64,000 nucleotides of DNA, taken from contig JACRDG010000060.1 of NCBI GenBank assembly GCA_016218715.1, positions 19,781 to 83,780 on the forward strand. Reading direction: 5' to 3'. The notes beneath the pieces were generated by a model. The model did no database searches. It saw nothing but the letters and a program-made list of their open reading frames with translations, and had not been told where the DNA came from. Source of the stretch: Desulfomonile tiedjei (GTDB lineage Bacteria > Desulfobacterota > Desulfomonilia > Desulfomonilales > Desulfomonilaceae). Both the position numbers and the translations under genes were made by a program. Positions 1 through 10,200 of the stretch are shown piece after piece (position 1 is the first letter of the stretch; each line of letters starts with the position of its first letter).

Positions 1-2
1 CT

Positions 3-1115
3 TCGGCCACGGATCAGAATAAGGTCGTCGATTGGAATCAGGCTTTTTCCGTCATCTACCAGAGTGGCAATTTAGACATCGGCGCTATGGTTCGAATTGT
101 CAGATGGAGCAACGTTCACAGCATGTCGAACTATCGAATAGTAGCTCCGGACGGACCAGTAGGGACTCTGCGTGATGACGCCCTTTCCCCTACCATAGCT
201 CAGTTCAATGTCGTCGGCGGCACGAGCGGGATAGAGACATCTGTTTTCTTGGGCAGCTACACAAATGGTTTTACTGGCCCAGGCACACCTTTGTATGGAG
301 ATATGTTTTTCATGCTTGCCGTGCCCTACCTGCGTTACAATAATGGGAGATTTTTCCTCAACGCAGAGTACGATCTGCAGACTGTGGAGATCCGCAGAAC
401 CGGGGGCCGTCCCATAAGTGGCCGTCCTCAGGCCTGGGCGGTGGAAACGGGTTGGCTGTCAGGCCCTTTGAAGATTAGCGTGGCAAATTTCTATCGAAGC
501 GGGCATGACCGGAGGACAGGGACTTTCCACATACGAGCTCCGGAGGGCTGGCAGGGGGGATACGACGGCTGGAATTTCTTTTTGACTCGTTGGGGTGGGG
601 GAGAGGGGCCCATAAGGCCCTACAACTTCCTGATGGGTCTCTATGGAACAGGTAACAACTCTTTTGACAGTGCTGGGAATTGTAAGTACCAGGACTTTAT
701 TGGTTATGCCGCCCGATTGGACCTCGCTGTGGCCGCCAACCTCAATGTCTTCGGAGCGGTCTTGCGCGCAGCACGTGCCAGCAACACCGGTACTCCCGTG
801 GGACTCTATGACGGAGTATCTCTTTACGGCCGTGACCGCGCAGTGTATCCATTTCGAAATCCAACACAGACTCCCAATGTTCCGGACACCGATCTTGGGT
901 GGGAAATCGATGCCGGTTTGGATTGGAAGTTTCTGGAGAACGTTACGTTTAGGTTCCTGTTCGCAAGATGGCAACCCGGCGCTTGGTTCAAGTGGGCTTA
1001 TCAGGACCGGTCTCGATTTCCCTATATGTTAAACCCCCCCACTCTAGACATTAATCCCGACCGTGCAATCGACCCGATCATTGCAGTTCAGACTGGCTTC
1101 ATGATGGATTTCTGA
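3..1115 (+). CDS. Outer-membrane beta-barrel protein, 5'-truncated by window edge
   Basis: The reading frame is open from the first bases of the window, so the N-terminus and signal peptide lie outside. The visible part, about 370 residues, is rich in aromatic and glycine residues in alternating strands. It ends in Met-Met-Asp-Phe; a C-terminal Phe is the usual recognition signal for the BAM outer-membrane assembly machinery. There are no enzyme motifs and no long hydrophobic helix. The first internal ATG (87) has no convincing ribosome site and is probably not the start. It is best described as a porin or channel-like barrel of the outer membrane; the substrate cannot be read from the sequence. 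The class is moderately sure and the family unknown. Confidence 0.6.
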   Translation, partial: SATDQNKVVDWNQAFSVIYQSGNLDIGAMVRIVRWSNVHSMSNYRIVAPDGPVGTLRDDALSPTIAQFNVVGGTSGIETSVFLGSYTNGFTGPGTPLYGDMFFMLAVPYLRYNNGRFFLNAEYDLQTVEIRRTGGRPISGRPQAWAVETGWLSGPLKISVANFYRSGHDRRTGTFHIRAPEGWQGGYDGWNFFLTRWGGGEGPIRPYNFLMGLYGTGNNSFDSAGNCKYQDFIGYAARLDLAVAANLNVFGAVLRAARASNTGTPVGLYDGVSLYGRDRAVYPFRNPTQTPNVPDTDLGWEIDAGLDWKFLENVTFRFLFARWQPGAWFKWAYQDRSRFPYMLNPPTLDINPDRAIDPIIAVQTGFMMDF

Positions 1116-1622
1116 CCTCTCGGTGGACTGACCGGAGACAGGATATTCTGTTTTCGTCTGAAAGTGTCAGGCATTACAGTGGGAAAGCCTTCCGTATTGT
1201 TACTCACGTGGGCGCCTCGAAATGCACTCAGATGTTGAGCCAACCCGGAAATAGTGCCTGAGAGATGTGTGTGACTCCCGATGAGGCCCGCTATAGAGAA
1301 GCAGAGTCGGGAGTGTAAAACGCCTTTCCGGGGCTTTTGGGGAAGCAAGGCCCGCAGATCGTCCCGCCGATTACCGCGGCTGGGATCGGGCAGGCCGATT
1401 GCGTGCTCCGCAAAACTTCTCTGCCACCCCCAGGGCCGTTTCGGGTCTTTTTTCGGCGCGCTCGTCTCCGCTGACTCCCTGGCCTTTCTCAGTCAATTCA
1501 TTGTAATATCGCGCGGTGGCTTGTGGCTTCGCACACTCACCGCCGATCCGGATTTGCGGAAAGACTCGTAACGGGTTTGAACACCTGGGCATGTGGAAAT
1601 GCTTGCACCGCGAGGCCCGAAA

Positions 1623-1638
1623 GTGTCAATAATGACAC
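1623..1638. promoter_or_regulatory. Palindromic operator candidate upstream of the PilZ gene
   Basis: The sequence GTGTCA-ATAA-TGACAC is a perfect 6-bp inverted repeat around a 4-bp spacer. It lies 17 bp upstream of a candidate -35 box. Its symmetry and position suit a dimeric transcription factor. The factor is not identified. Confidence 0.4.
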
Positions 1639-1654
1639 TGCATCGCGCATTTTT

Positions 1655-1684
1655 TTGTCGGTCACCCGCCGGCTGGGGTATGCT
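1655..1684 (+). promoter_or_regulatory. Candidate sigma-70 promoter for the PilZ gene
   Basis: TTGTCG at 1655-1660 is followed after 18 bp by TATGCT at 1679-1684. This would give a leader of about 75 nt before the ATG at 1768. The match is reasonable but not tested. Confidence 0.35.
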
Positions 1685-1767
1685 ATAGAAGATATTCAAG
1701 AATGCTCGAGGGCCAATGCGCCCATGATACATTAGTACCGGAGTCCGTTCAAAAGGGGGAGGACTTC

Positions 1768-2520
1768 ATGAGTCCGAGAGAGATAAGAGGCAGGGACATA
1801 CTGGCCGATGTCAAGGCAGGAATGGCTGACGCCGTGTTGATGAGCAAGTACAAGCTGACGGCTCAGGCACTCCTCAAGGTGATGACGAGACTTGTCTGGG
1901 ACGGTTTCTTGCCCGCGTCCGAACTGGCGCTCCGAAAGCCATTGATAAAGAGTGTGTTGCAGAGGCGGCAAAGGCGGATTGTTGCCAAAGACATGCTGCG
2001 AGATCTCCGGTCGAGGATGAGCGACGCCGCGCTCATGGAGAAATACAAGCTGACGTCCAGGGGGCTTCAGAGAATCTTTGAACGGCTCGTTGATTCCAAT
2101 GCGATCGGCCACGCTGAACTCCAAGAGATTTCTTCATCCTACAGAGCCAAAGTGGAAGGGATCAGCGGAAGACGACATAACAGAGCTTACCTGACCGTAC
2201 CGGTCCCCATATATGATTCTCAGTCTTTTTCCGCCGGTCTTTTGAGGGATATCTCACGAGAGGGTTTTCGCGTGGTGGGGATAGAATCAGCCGTCGGCGA
2301 CATCAAGACTTTCGAAATCCCCTTGGACATGTTCGGGCGCGCCGAGCCGCTCCTCGTCGTTGGCGAATGTCGCTGGGTTGCCAGAAGGGGACTCGACCAG
2401 AGGTACATCGTCGCGGGATACAAGATGTCCAATTTCAGCCGAGCCGACGAAAATGCCGTCAGAAAGTTCATCAGCAGTCTGTTATTCACAGATTCGGGTG
2501 AATGGCAAACCGTGCGGTGA
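1768..2520 (+). CDS. PilZ-domain protein with two N-terminal helical repeats
   Basis: 250 residues. The start at 1768 is chosen because a strong ribosome site (GGGGGAGG, 1755-1762) precedes it; the frame is open further upstream to 1702 without one. The C-terminal half is a PilZ domain with both cyclic-di-GMP binding signatures: RRHNR (RxxxR) at residues 135-139 and DISREG (DxSxxG) at 161-166. The N-terminal half holds two copies of a helical unit of about 45 residues (near 9-54 and 75-120), each with a GM/RM-x-D-A-x-LM-x-KYKLT core. The same unit occurs once in the protein at 5858-7114. It is cytosolic, with no membrane segment. It probably couples cyclic-di-GMP level to a partner bound by the helical repeats; the partner is unknown. 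Confidence 0.85.
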   Translation: MSPREIRGRDILADVKAGMADAVLMSKYKLTAQALLKVMTRLVWDGFLPASELALRKPLIKSVLQRRQRRIVAKDMLRDLRSRMSDAALMEKYKLTSRGLQRIFERLVDSNAIGHAELQEISSSYRAKVEGISGRRHNRAYLTVPVPIYDSQSFSAGLLRDISREGFRVVGIESAVGDIKTFEIPLDMFGRAEPLLVVGECRWVARRGLDQRYIVAGYKMSNFSRADENAVRKFISSLLFTDSGEWQTVR

Positions 2521-2858
2521 CCGGTCAGGTTTCATTGGCGAACGCGACCCTGGCAAGGCCTCCCCGTGGGGTGCACATCCCCACGAACTCTTCAAGAGAC
2601 TCGTCGTCGGCCTCGACGAATGCTCGGCTTATCGCGGTTGCAAAAAATAATGTCCGATTGGATGGCCGCCGACCTGGTGGACCCTTCCCTTCGGACAAGG
2701 CGAGCCGTCAAACCGTCGTTCGGGAGCCTCCAGGCCGGTCGATCGAACCGGTCAGAGGATTTGGCAACCGGTATTAATAGGCTTGGCGTTCCTCTGGTCT
2801 CCTGAATGGTCACTCCCGCACGTGGTGGCAGACCAGCGCTCTTATGTACACGCCCATT
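2521..2858. other. Intergenic region between convergent genes, 338 bp
   Basis: This separates the PilZ gene from the oppositely transcribed DUF4384 gene. No hairpin followed by a T-run, no repeat and no plausible small gene was recognised. Confidence 0.4.
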
Positions 2859-5312
2859 TCATAGCTGAGAGTCACTCGTTGCTTGCTCAAGAAGCTCACG
2901 AGGCACACGAACGGTCACATTCCACGCGAGAGATCGTTCAGCAGGTCTGGATTTCACGACAGAGTCCCGAACCTTGGCCGAGCCGGTATCGGCATAGGCT
3001 ATCGACGCTCGCTCGGGCTCGATGTTCATTAAGACACCTCCGCAATTGCGAACATAGAAGACAGAGCCTGTCTGCCCGTGAGAAACACTCAATTTCTTGA
3101 AATGAGGGATGCCAGGCAGTTGCCGCTGGACTTCGTTCCCGGAAGTGTCGCTGTATTCCAGCAGATGAATGAGATCCGCTCCGGCTTCATCAGGAGCGTT
3201 TCTCATTTTGATAATCTGCGCCAATGCGACAAATCGATAGAGATGCGCAAGCTCCTGATAGATCGGCCTCGCCGATGCGATCTCACCATATTTCTCTGTG
3301 AAGCTCCTGGCAAACTCATCGGCCAATGGGTGAGGTTTTCCGCTCTGGGTCACCTGCCCCGTGCCGGTAAGGAGTTCTTCTTCAGTGGAGAGCCCCACAG
3401 CCACCCGTTTGACCCAGATGGCATCGTCCTCTTCGAGGTAAGCGCTCTCTTTCGGCGCAAACCAGAATCTGTTGAAAATCATGGGGGGCACGGCGGCCTT
3501 CCCTCTACTCGCGTCTTGTCGAATGGCGGCCAACATTTTGTCGGTAACGCTCTGGAAACCGCGAATATCGAGGTTCTCCGATCCATCGACCAGCCGTTTC
3601 ATGAAATAATCCGCTTCCACCATTATCTTGGAGAATCGCGAATCAAACGGAACGCCCATGACCCGTACGGCTTGAGGCTGTTGGCAGAGGTTTTGCCATT
3701 TGCGATTCGCCTTCTCCAGGTCTCGCTCGTTGAGAACTCTGTCACCGGAGGCATCCACCCCTTGGAGCTGCCTCATGACTTCCGGATCTGGATCGATGGA
3801 ACAGCCTGGGAATTCTTGTGCTGCCCATGCGTTTTTTAGCGCCACCAGAAGATCCTCTGTATGGAGCCGTGGCCCGCCACCAGCCGTACTTCCCAGAAGA
3901 ATGAGGTCCCCGTTTTCTTTGTCCAGGCAGTATCCAAGCAGTTCCCTCATACCCCCCAAGAACCTTGCGTCATCCGAACATCTTCCCGTATCCGCACATT
4001 CCTTGAGTCTTTCCTGCAATACCGTCAATGACAACGCGACGGCTTCTATGGTCTTACCCTGGTCCGCTGTGGGACTTGGCTCTACGAGAGGTTGCTCGGC
4101 GGCCCCGGTTTTCGGCGGCGCTTCTGTTTTCGGCGGCTCCACCTTTTCAGGGGTCACGGCAGGTGCATCCACCGTCGTGGCCGTATGAGGAGCCGGGGCC
4201 TGTTCCGGCTTCCGCTCGACCGGTTGCTCTGGCGCAGCAGGTTGGGGACTTGGCTCCGCGACAGGTTGCTCGGTGGCACCCGCTATCGCCGGAGCTTCTG
4301 TCTTGGGCGGCTCCACCTTTTCAGGGGTCGCCGCAGGGGCATCCACTGTCGAGGCAGTCTGAGGAGGCGGGGCCTGTTCCGGCTTCCGCTCGACCGGTTG
4401 CTCTTGCGCAGCAGGTTGGGGATTTGGCTCCGCGACTGGTTGCTCTGCCGCAGCGGTTTTCGCCGGCGCTTCTGTTTTCGGCGGCTCCACCTTTTCAGGC
4501 GTCACGGCAGGGGCGTCCATTGTCGAGGCCGGCTGAGGAGCCGGGGCCTGTTCCGGCTTGGGGTCGACCGGTTGCTCGTGCGCAGCAGGTTTTTCTGGCT
4601 GAGGCCCGATGGCCCTTGGCTTCTCGGCTACCCTGGGCTTTTCCACCAGCGACGGTTCAGCCACCGTCGGCTGCGGCATAGAGTGATTGCGTGAGTGCTC
4701 GGAATCGGCGTCCCCTGATGTCTCCGGTTCCGCCGCCAGCGTAGCCGCACCGGATCGTACTATCCGCAATCGTAATTCAGCCTCGGTGAATGATTGTTTC
4801 CCCAACGCTGAGGCCTCGGCTCCAATCCAGCTCTCGGCCATCTCAGGTCTGTCCGACCCGGCGAAGTCACGAGAAGACTCGCCAGCTCTTCGCGCGGTCT
4901 CTTCTCGCGTGAGCGTGGCCACGGCCTTGACTACCTCGGTCCCCTCGGGACCGCGGATTCTGAAGATGATCCCGGAACCTGACGCAGGTACGGAGTAAGT
5001 CTTTCCTTTCTCCACTCTATTGTCCGGGTGCCACTTGTTTGGAAACAGGATGCTTACCTCGCCGCTCGTTCCGATGTCGATGAGTGTCAGATAGCAATCC
5101 TTATTCGCCTCGAACCTAAGTCGAATTTTGTCGCCAATCCGATAAACCGACTTGTTCTCATCAGTCCATAGTCTGACCTTGAATTCCCGCTTTTCAGCCT
5201 GACTGTCCGTCCTCGATTTCGCCAGCACCGTGCTCGCGTCCCAAGCTGACAATAGTAGGCACGCTATAAGCAGTATCATTGCCAACGAGGAGATCCTGTT
5301 CCATGCCTTCAT
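2859..5312 (-). CDS. Secreted DUF4384-domain protein with proline-rich tandem repeats
   Basis: 817 residues, starting at 5312, where AGGAG stands 7 nt upstream; the open frame extends 14 codons further without such a site. A signal peptide covers about residues 1-32. Next comes a DUF4384 domain (about 40-140) with the typical run YRIGDKIRLRFEANKDCY and a following strand ending ILFPN. Residues 246-419 are three copies of a 58-residue Pro/Glu/Ala/Lys repeat. The C-terminal half (about 430-817) is unrecognised except for one EF-hand-like loop, DASGDRVLNERDL. DUF4384 domains are found in secreted proteins and beside caspase-like or kinase modules; their function is not established. The protein is probably periplasmic, with the repeat acting as a spacer across the envelope. 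Confidence 0.7.
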   Translation of the reverse strand: MKAWNRISSLAMILLIACLLLSAWDASTVLAKSRTDSQAEKREFKVRLWTDENKSVYRIGDKIRLRFEANKDCYLTLIDIGTSGEVSILFPNKWHPDNRVEKGKTYSVPASGSGIIFRIRGPEGTEVVKAVATLTREETARRAGESSRDFAGSDRPEMAESWIGAEASALGKQSFTEAELRLRIVRSGAATLAAEPETSGDADSEHSRNHSMPQPTVAEPSLVEKPRVAEKPRAIGPQPEKPAAHEQPVDPKPEQAPAPQPASTMDAPAVTPEKVEPPKTEAPAKTAAAEQPVAEPNPQPAAQEQPVERKPEQAPPPQTASTVDAPAATPEKVEPPKTEAPAIAGATEQPVAEPSPQPAAPEQPVERKPEQAPAPHTATTVDAPAVTPEKVEPPKTEAPPKTGAAEQPLVEPSPTADQGKTIEAVALSLTVLQERLKECADTGRCSDDARFLGGMRELLGYCLDKENGDLILLGSTAGGGPRLHTEDLLVALKNAWAAQEFPGCSIDPDPEVMRQLQGVDASGDRVLNERDLEKANRKWQNLCQQPQAVRVMGVPFDSRFSKIMVEADYFMKRLVDGSENLDIRGFQSVTDKMLAAIRQDASRGKAAVPPMIFNRFWFAPKESAYLEEDDAIWVKRVAVGLSTEEELLTGTGQVTQSGKPHPLADEFARSFTEKYGEIASARPIYQELAHLYRFVALAQIIKMRNAPDEAGADLIHLLEYSDTSGNEVQRQLPGIPHFKKLSVSHGQTGSVFYVRNCGGVLMNIEPERASIAYADTGSAKVRDSVVKSRPAERSLAWNVTVRVPRELLEQATSDSQL
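4056..4577 (-). repeat. Three-copy tandem repeat, 174-bp unit, inside the DUF4384 gene
   Basis: The units run 4577-4404, 4403-4230 and 4229-4056. An identical 10-base run recurs at 4141, 4315 and 4489, exactly 174 bp apart. Each unit encodes 58 residues beginning EQPV. The third copy diverges at its end. The period is a multiple of three, so unit gain or loss keeps the frame. Confidence 0.9.
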
Positions 5313-5857
5313 TGAAACACTCCTTTCCGCCGCTCCCTCATATTGCTCCACCAACCTGCTCAGTCGTTTTTTTGGCAGTTGCCGTAGAAGACTCCCCGAT
5401 CTCGGGGGACCTTTCCCGCCAGTTTACGCTTGCTCCGCGAAAGGTCTTACCAGTACTATGCTCTTGGCCGCTCTCATCCCGGAAAAGCTCTCAGAATCCT
5501 GTCGTCGATCGCTAAAGGGTTAGTTGGGCACGACCAGCTCATGTGACAAAGAATTCTGCTCCGCGGAAAAGATTCTCGACTGGAGACAAAATGCCGCGAG
5601 AATTGACAGGAGCTCCACTAGTCCACGGCCTCCCAACGGCCTCGAAACTTCGGCAAACGTTTGCGCGAATCGATGGATGGGCTCGAACGAGCATGCGGCC
5701 GTGCCGCTCAGCAGGTCTTGTCATCTCCCTTGTGCACTTCTCGTGGCCGGGAACCGTCATGGTTGACGAGCAACTATGCTTGAATTACCCTGAGCTTAAT
5801 TCACAATCTGACTGCATGGGGTTGACGCAGAATTATCTCTCCGGAAAGGACGGTGTC
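5313..5857. other. Intergenic region between divergent genes, 545 bp
   Basis: This lies between the divergent DUF4384 and zinc-ribbon genes, so it should hold promoters for both. An inverted repeat, TGAATTA-N9-TAATTCA, lies at 5781-5803. The open frame running into the plus-strand gene has no start signal before 5858. No other feature is supported. Confidence 0.4.
5781..5803. promoter_or_regulatory. Inverted repeat, possible operator
   Basis: Two perfect 7-bp arms (TGAATTA and TAATTCA) are separated by 9 bp, in an AT-rich patch 55 bp upstream of the zinc-ribbon gene start. It could be a binding site or a chance palindrome. Confidence 0.25.
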
Positions 5858-7114
5858 ATGGTCACCCCCGAAAAGCGAAGAATTAGCGCTCGGCAGCTCC
5901 TGTCAGACATCCAAGCGGGGATGGACGGCGAGCAACTGAGTCAGAAGCATGGCTTGTCCGACAGGTCGCGGGAATCGGTCTTACATAAGCTGGCCGCAGC
6001 CGGTCTCATCACCGAGGAGCAGGTGCAACGGTTATCAGTGTCGCAGCCCGTCGAGCGTGACACCGATCGAGAAGACGCTCAGGCCGCCGATCTGAGAAAA
6101 TGCCCAGCGTGCGATGCCCTGCTGGCATCTGGCAGTCCGGAATGCCCCGTTTGCGGAGTAGTGGTGGCGAAGTTCGTGGCACGTCAGGAACAGGGGAGCC
6201 GGGATCGCGAGTCAAGGCGGGACACCAGTGCCTCGCCGGGGAAACGTTGGCTGCTCTTGAGCTGCATGGTCACGCTCGTCGTAGTCGCGGGAGGGTATTT
6301 CGTGTTCCGGCTTCACGACAAAACCCAGGAGAAGCCCAAAACCGCTGCAGCGACCGGCATACGTCAAGTGGAGGAGGAATCGTCCAAGCGGCCCGGCGCG
6401 GCAGCCAGAGTTCCAGCACCAAAAGACCGTAAGGCCCAAGAAACCCCGAAGGCCCCAAACATTTTCGCCATGAACGCGGGGGAATTGCTCGAACTGAAAT
6501 TTGTTCCGGAAGGGTTTCCCCTGGGCCTGGCGGTAAGTCAGGGTTCTGGAGGCGTACACTTCTTCGGAACGCCGGACCCGAATCAGGGATTCAAGAAATT
6601 CCCCCCCGAGGCCGACTCCAGACGATATTACGACCAGATCACCATAGCCGGCCAGAGTTTCCTCATGATCACAGACGAATCGAATCCTCCGAAGATCTAC
6701 CTTGATGCCAACCGGAACGGAGACATGACAGACGACCCGGGCCCCTTCGCGGGTGAAGGACCAAACGCGGCCCCCAGTCACTATACTTTGGAATTGCCTT
6801 ATCAGGGAGAAGAGCTCTCTGTTCCTTACCGACTGTGGCTTTTCCCCAGCAACATGGGCGGCGTACGTTTCTACCCCACGTGCTATTGGCTCGGACAGGT
6901 CGAGCTCAACGGTAACCCCTTCAAGGTAGTCACGTTCGACGGCAACGCAGACGGGGACTATTCCAACGATCCGGTGGTGGTCGACCTGGACGATGACGGC
7001 AAGGCTGCTGATTCTGAACGTCTGAAACCGGGGCAAAGCCTCACCATCGACGGAAGAGAGCTGAAACTCCTCGCCATTGCGCCGAGCGGCCGCTGGGTGC
7101 GAGTCCAATACTAG
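5858..7114 (+). CDS. Single-pass membrane protein with zinc ribbon and calcium-loop-like repeats
   Basis: 418 residues, starting at 5858 behind GGAAAGGA. Parts in order: one helical module (about 9-58) of the kind repeated in the PilZ protein at 1768; a CPAC...CPVC zinc ribbon (about 81-98); a transmembrane helix (about 130-152); a charged Pro/Ala linker; and a C-terminal domain of about 220 residues. That last domain carries two Asp/Asn loops, DANRNGDMTDD and DGNADGDYSND, plus DLDDDGKAADSE, which resemble EF-hand or dockerin calcium loops. With the module and ribbon inside, the C-terminal domain would be periplasmic. The whole protein is not recognised. A signalling or scaffold role across the inner membrane is only a guess. 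Confidence 0.65.
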   Translation: MVTPEKRRISARQLLSDIQAGMDGEQLSQKHGLSDRSRESVLHKLAAAGLITEEQVQRLSVSQPVERDTDREDAQAADLRKCPACDALLASGSPECPVCGVVVAKFVARQEQGSRDRESRRDTSASPGKRWLLLSCMVTLVVVAGGYFVFRLHDKTQEKPKTAAATGIRQVEEESSKRPGAAARVPAPKDRKAQETPKAPNIFAMNAGELLELKFVPEGFPLGLAVSQGSGGVHFFGTPDPNQGFKKFPPEADSRRYYDQITIAGQSFLMITDESNPPKIYLDANRNGDMTDDPGPFAGEGPNAAPSHYTLELPYQGEELSVPYRLWLFPSNMGGVRFYPTCYWLGQVELNGNPFKVVTFDGNADGDYSNDPVVVDLDDDGKAADSERLKPGQSLTIDGRELKLLAIAPSGRWVRVQY

Positions 7115-7116
7115 TT

Positions 7117-7190
7117 TGACAGCACTTTGACCACAGTGCCGGATCGTTCTTGACCGGGCACCTGCGGTGAGGTACGCTTATCAACAGGAA
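7117..7190 (+). promoter_or_regulatory. Upstream element A, shared with 13295-13368; contains sigma-70-like boxes
   Basis: Its first 16 bases, TGACAGCACTTTGACC, are identical to 13295-13310. Similarity continues through TTGACC (7150-7155), 17 bp, then TACGCT (7173-7178), which look like -35 and -10 boxes. It lies just after the stop of the preceding gene and 106 bp before the hybrid kinase start. Confidence 0.5.
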
Positions 7191-7295
7191 AGCACCGGTT
7201 TCTCAACAATGGGCCGACGGGCTTGGCCCCCGGCTTAGTGGGGGATTATCAGTGAGCCTTTTCTGTGTCGGGGAGATCGTACATCCAGCGGCAGG

Positions 7296-10200
7296 ATGCC
7301 CGGACAAAAGGTTCAGAATTGGCGGGACCTTGGCAAAATTCCGGTTGAGGCGGACCCTCATTACCTATCGGTCGACACAAAACCTATGTTCACGCTAGAA
7401 GGTTATGAAATCCTTGACCCCATTTATGAGAGTTCCCGATCGACCGTCTGTCGGGCCCGGAGGTTAGCGGACGGCCTGGGTGTTGTGCTGAAAGCCCTTG
7501 CCAGAGAGCGACCACTGCCTGAAGAAGTAGCCCGCCGAAGACATGAATACGCGATTCTGAAAAGCCTTCATTTGGATGGGGTTGTAACGGCCCACAGCCT
7601 GGAGGAACATTCCGTCGGACCGATACTCGTTCTCGAGGACTTTGGCGCGGAGCGTCTGAGCGAATGGGTGGGAAGGCGTCAGCCGGATCTGCCGGAACTC
7701 ATTGCCCTGGCTGTTAGAATAGTCTCCATTCTCGGCGATATTCACACGGCCCAAATCATCCATAAGGATGTGAACCCGACAAATCTGATCTGTTCCGTCA
7801 ACGACGGAAGAATCAAGCTGATAGATTTCGACATAGCAGGGGTCTTCTCCAGAGAAGACGCGTTCCCCCGCGACCCGGTGCGTTTTCAAGGGACGTTATC
7901 CTATATTTCGCCCGAACAAACCGGCCGGACCAACCGCCTGATAGACTATCGCACGGACTATTACTCGTTGGGGGTCACGCTTTATGAGTTGCTCTGCGGT
8001 TGCCTCCCATTCGAGAGTAACAACCCCTTGGAGCTGGTGCACTGCCACATCGCCAGGGTGCCTATTCCGCCTGCGGATTTGAATCCCGCTGTACCTCGAC
8101 CGCTATCAGACATAGTCATGAAGCTCATGGCCAAAGACGCATCGGAGCGCTACCAGAGCTCGCGTGGGATCAGGGCCGACCTCGAGGAATGCGCACGACT
8201 CCTGCAAGACGCCGGGCCCATGAAACCGTTTCCCCTGGCCCGACAGGACGCGCCTGCGAGATTTATCGCCCCCCAGAAGATCTACGGAAGACAGGGCGAA
8301 GTGGACACGCTGCTGAGGGCTTTCGATAGGGTTTCCGCGGGGGCCAAGGAGATGATCCTCGTCTCGGGTCCTCCGGGATCGGGCAAGACTTCGCTGGTTC
8401 GAGAGATCTACGAGCCGGTCACTCGTCGCAAGGGCTGTTTCGTGTACGGTAAATGCGATCAGTTTCAAGGAGACGTGTTCGATTCCGCGATGGTTGAAGC
8501 TTTTCGACCTCAAGTGAGGGGCATCCTTACGGGGAGCGACGAGCGACTGGCCGCGTGGCGCGAGAAACTCACCGAAGCCTTGCGACCCAACGGGGCGATT
8601 CTCGCACAAATGATTCCGGAACTTCAGTTCATCCTGGGGCCTCAGCCACCGACCGCGGAAGTGGCGCCGCTGGAGGCCCGGAACCGATTCAATCTATTGT
8701 TCAAGTCGTTCCTGAACCTGTGGTGCGACAAAGATCACCCCACGGTGCTTTTCCTGGACGATCTCCAGTGGGCGGACGCCACCTCCCTGCGTCTTCTTGA
8801 ATTGATGCTCGACGCGGAGGACGTGCGGTACCTACTGGTGGTCGGCTCGTATCGAACCGATGAAGTGTCTGCCGATCACGGGCTAATAAAGGGGATTGGC
8901 CGTGTAGTCAGAGAGGGCGCCACGGTTAATTCCATCGGCCTGGACCCGCTGAAGATTGGATCGGTTACCGAACTCGTGTCCGACGCGGTCCGCTGCGACA
9001 AGGACTCGGCTGGTCCGTTGGCGGAAGTTGTCCTCCAAAAAACCGGAGGAAACCCGTTCTTTGCCAATGAGTTCATGAAATCCCTGTACGAAGCGAAACT
9101 CCTGGACTTCGATCAAGAGCGAGGAGTCTGGGCCTGGGACCTCAGGGACGTGGAGAACCAGTCTATTACGCAGAACATCGCGGATCTGATGTCCGCAAGA
9201 ATAAAGAATCTGGACCTCAGAACTCAGGAAGCGCTCAGGTCGGCATCCTGCCTGGGAAGTCGTTTCGAACTCGGCGTCCTGGCCCATGTACTGGGATATT
9301 CAGAGTCGGAAGCCATGGGAGCGCTCCGTGAAGCTGTCTCTGAGGGAATGCTCATAGGACTGGTAAACGTCTGGACGTCCGGCGACCCCCATTCCTGCGG
9401 ACTGGACGCGAACCTGCCAATCGAGCTGAAGTTTGCCCATGACAGGATCCGACAGGCCGCTTACGAGCTGATTCCCGAGTCGGAGAGGCCGACCGTTCAC
9501 CTCTGCCTGGGACGCAAGCTCATCGAGCACGGTTTTGCCTCTTCTGAAGGAGAAAAGCTCCTTCAGGTTGTCGATCACCTGAATGCTGCGGCGGCTCTGG
9601 TGGACGAGAAAGACGAGATCGTCCGGTTCGCGGAGCTTAACCTTATGGCGGCCAAGAGAGCCAAAGCAGCAGCGTCGTACGAAGCGGCGTTTCGTTACGC
9701 CAAATCCGGCCTGGGCCTTTTGAAACCTGAGAACTGGGAGACACATCACGAACTGACGCTGGAACTGCACTTGGCCGCGGCCGAAGGGGCATATCTGTGC
9801 GCGGATATAGAGGAGTCGGAGCGTTTGTCCAGGATCGTGCTCCGACACGCCGGCTCCAGTTTGGAAAAAGTAAGGGCATACGAGGTCAGGATCCAATCCT
9901 GCGTCGCCCGCTACGACATGCTGGAGGCAGTGCGGACCTCACTCGACGCCCTGGATCTCCTCGGAATTCGTTTCCCCTTGAGGCCCAGTAAATCCGCTGT
10001 AGTTTGGGCCATTTTGAAGACCAAGTACTTGCTGTTTGGAAAGGACGTCGAATCCCTGGTCGACCTTCCCGAAATGACCGACCCGAACGCACGCGCCGCG
10101 CTGAGGATCATGTCCAGCGCGGCCAAGGCGGTATACGCTACCGTGCCGGAACTGGTACCGCTTTTTGTAGGCCAAACGGTCAACCTGTCGCTAAAGTACG

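Larger units (their letters stand above)
1116..1767. other. Intergenic region, 652 bp
   Basis: There is no convincing gene: the small open frames here lack ribosome sites and overlap one another on both strands. The useful content is at the right end, where a palindrome and a sigma-70-like promoter precede the PilZ gene and are listed separately. No clear terminator was found for the barrel gene. Confidence 0.5.

Noticed and set aside
4056..4577. CRISPR-like array
   Set aside because: The repeated 174-bp units are contiguous, in frame and encode protein; there are no short repeats with unique spacers.
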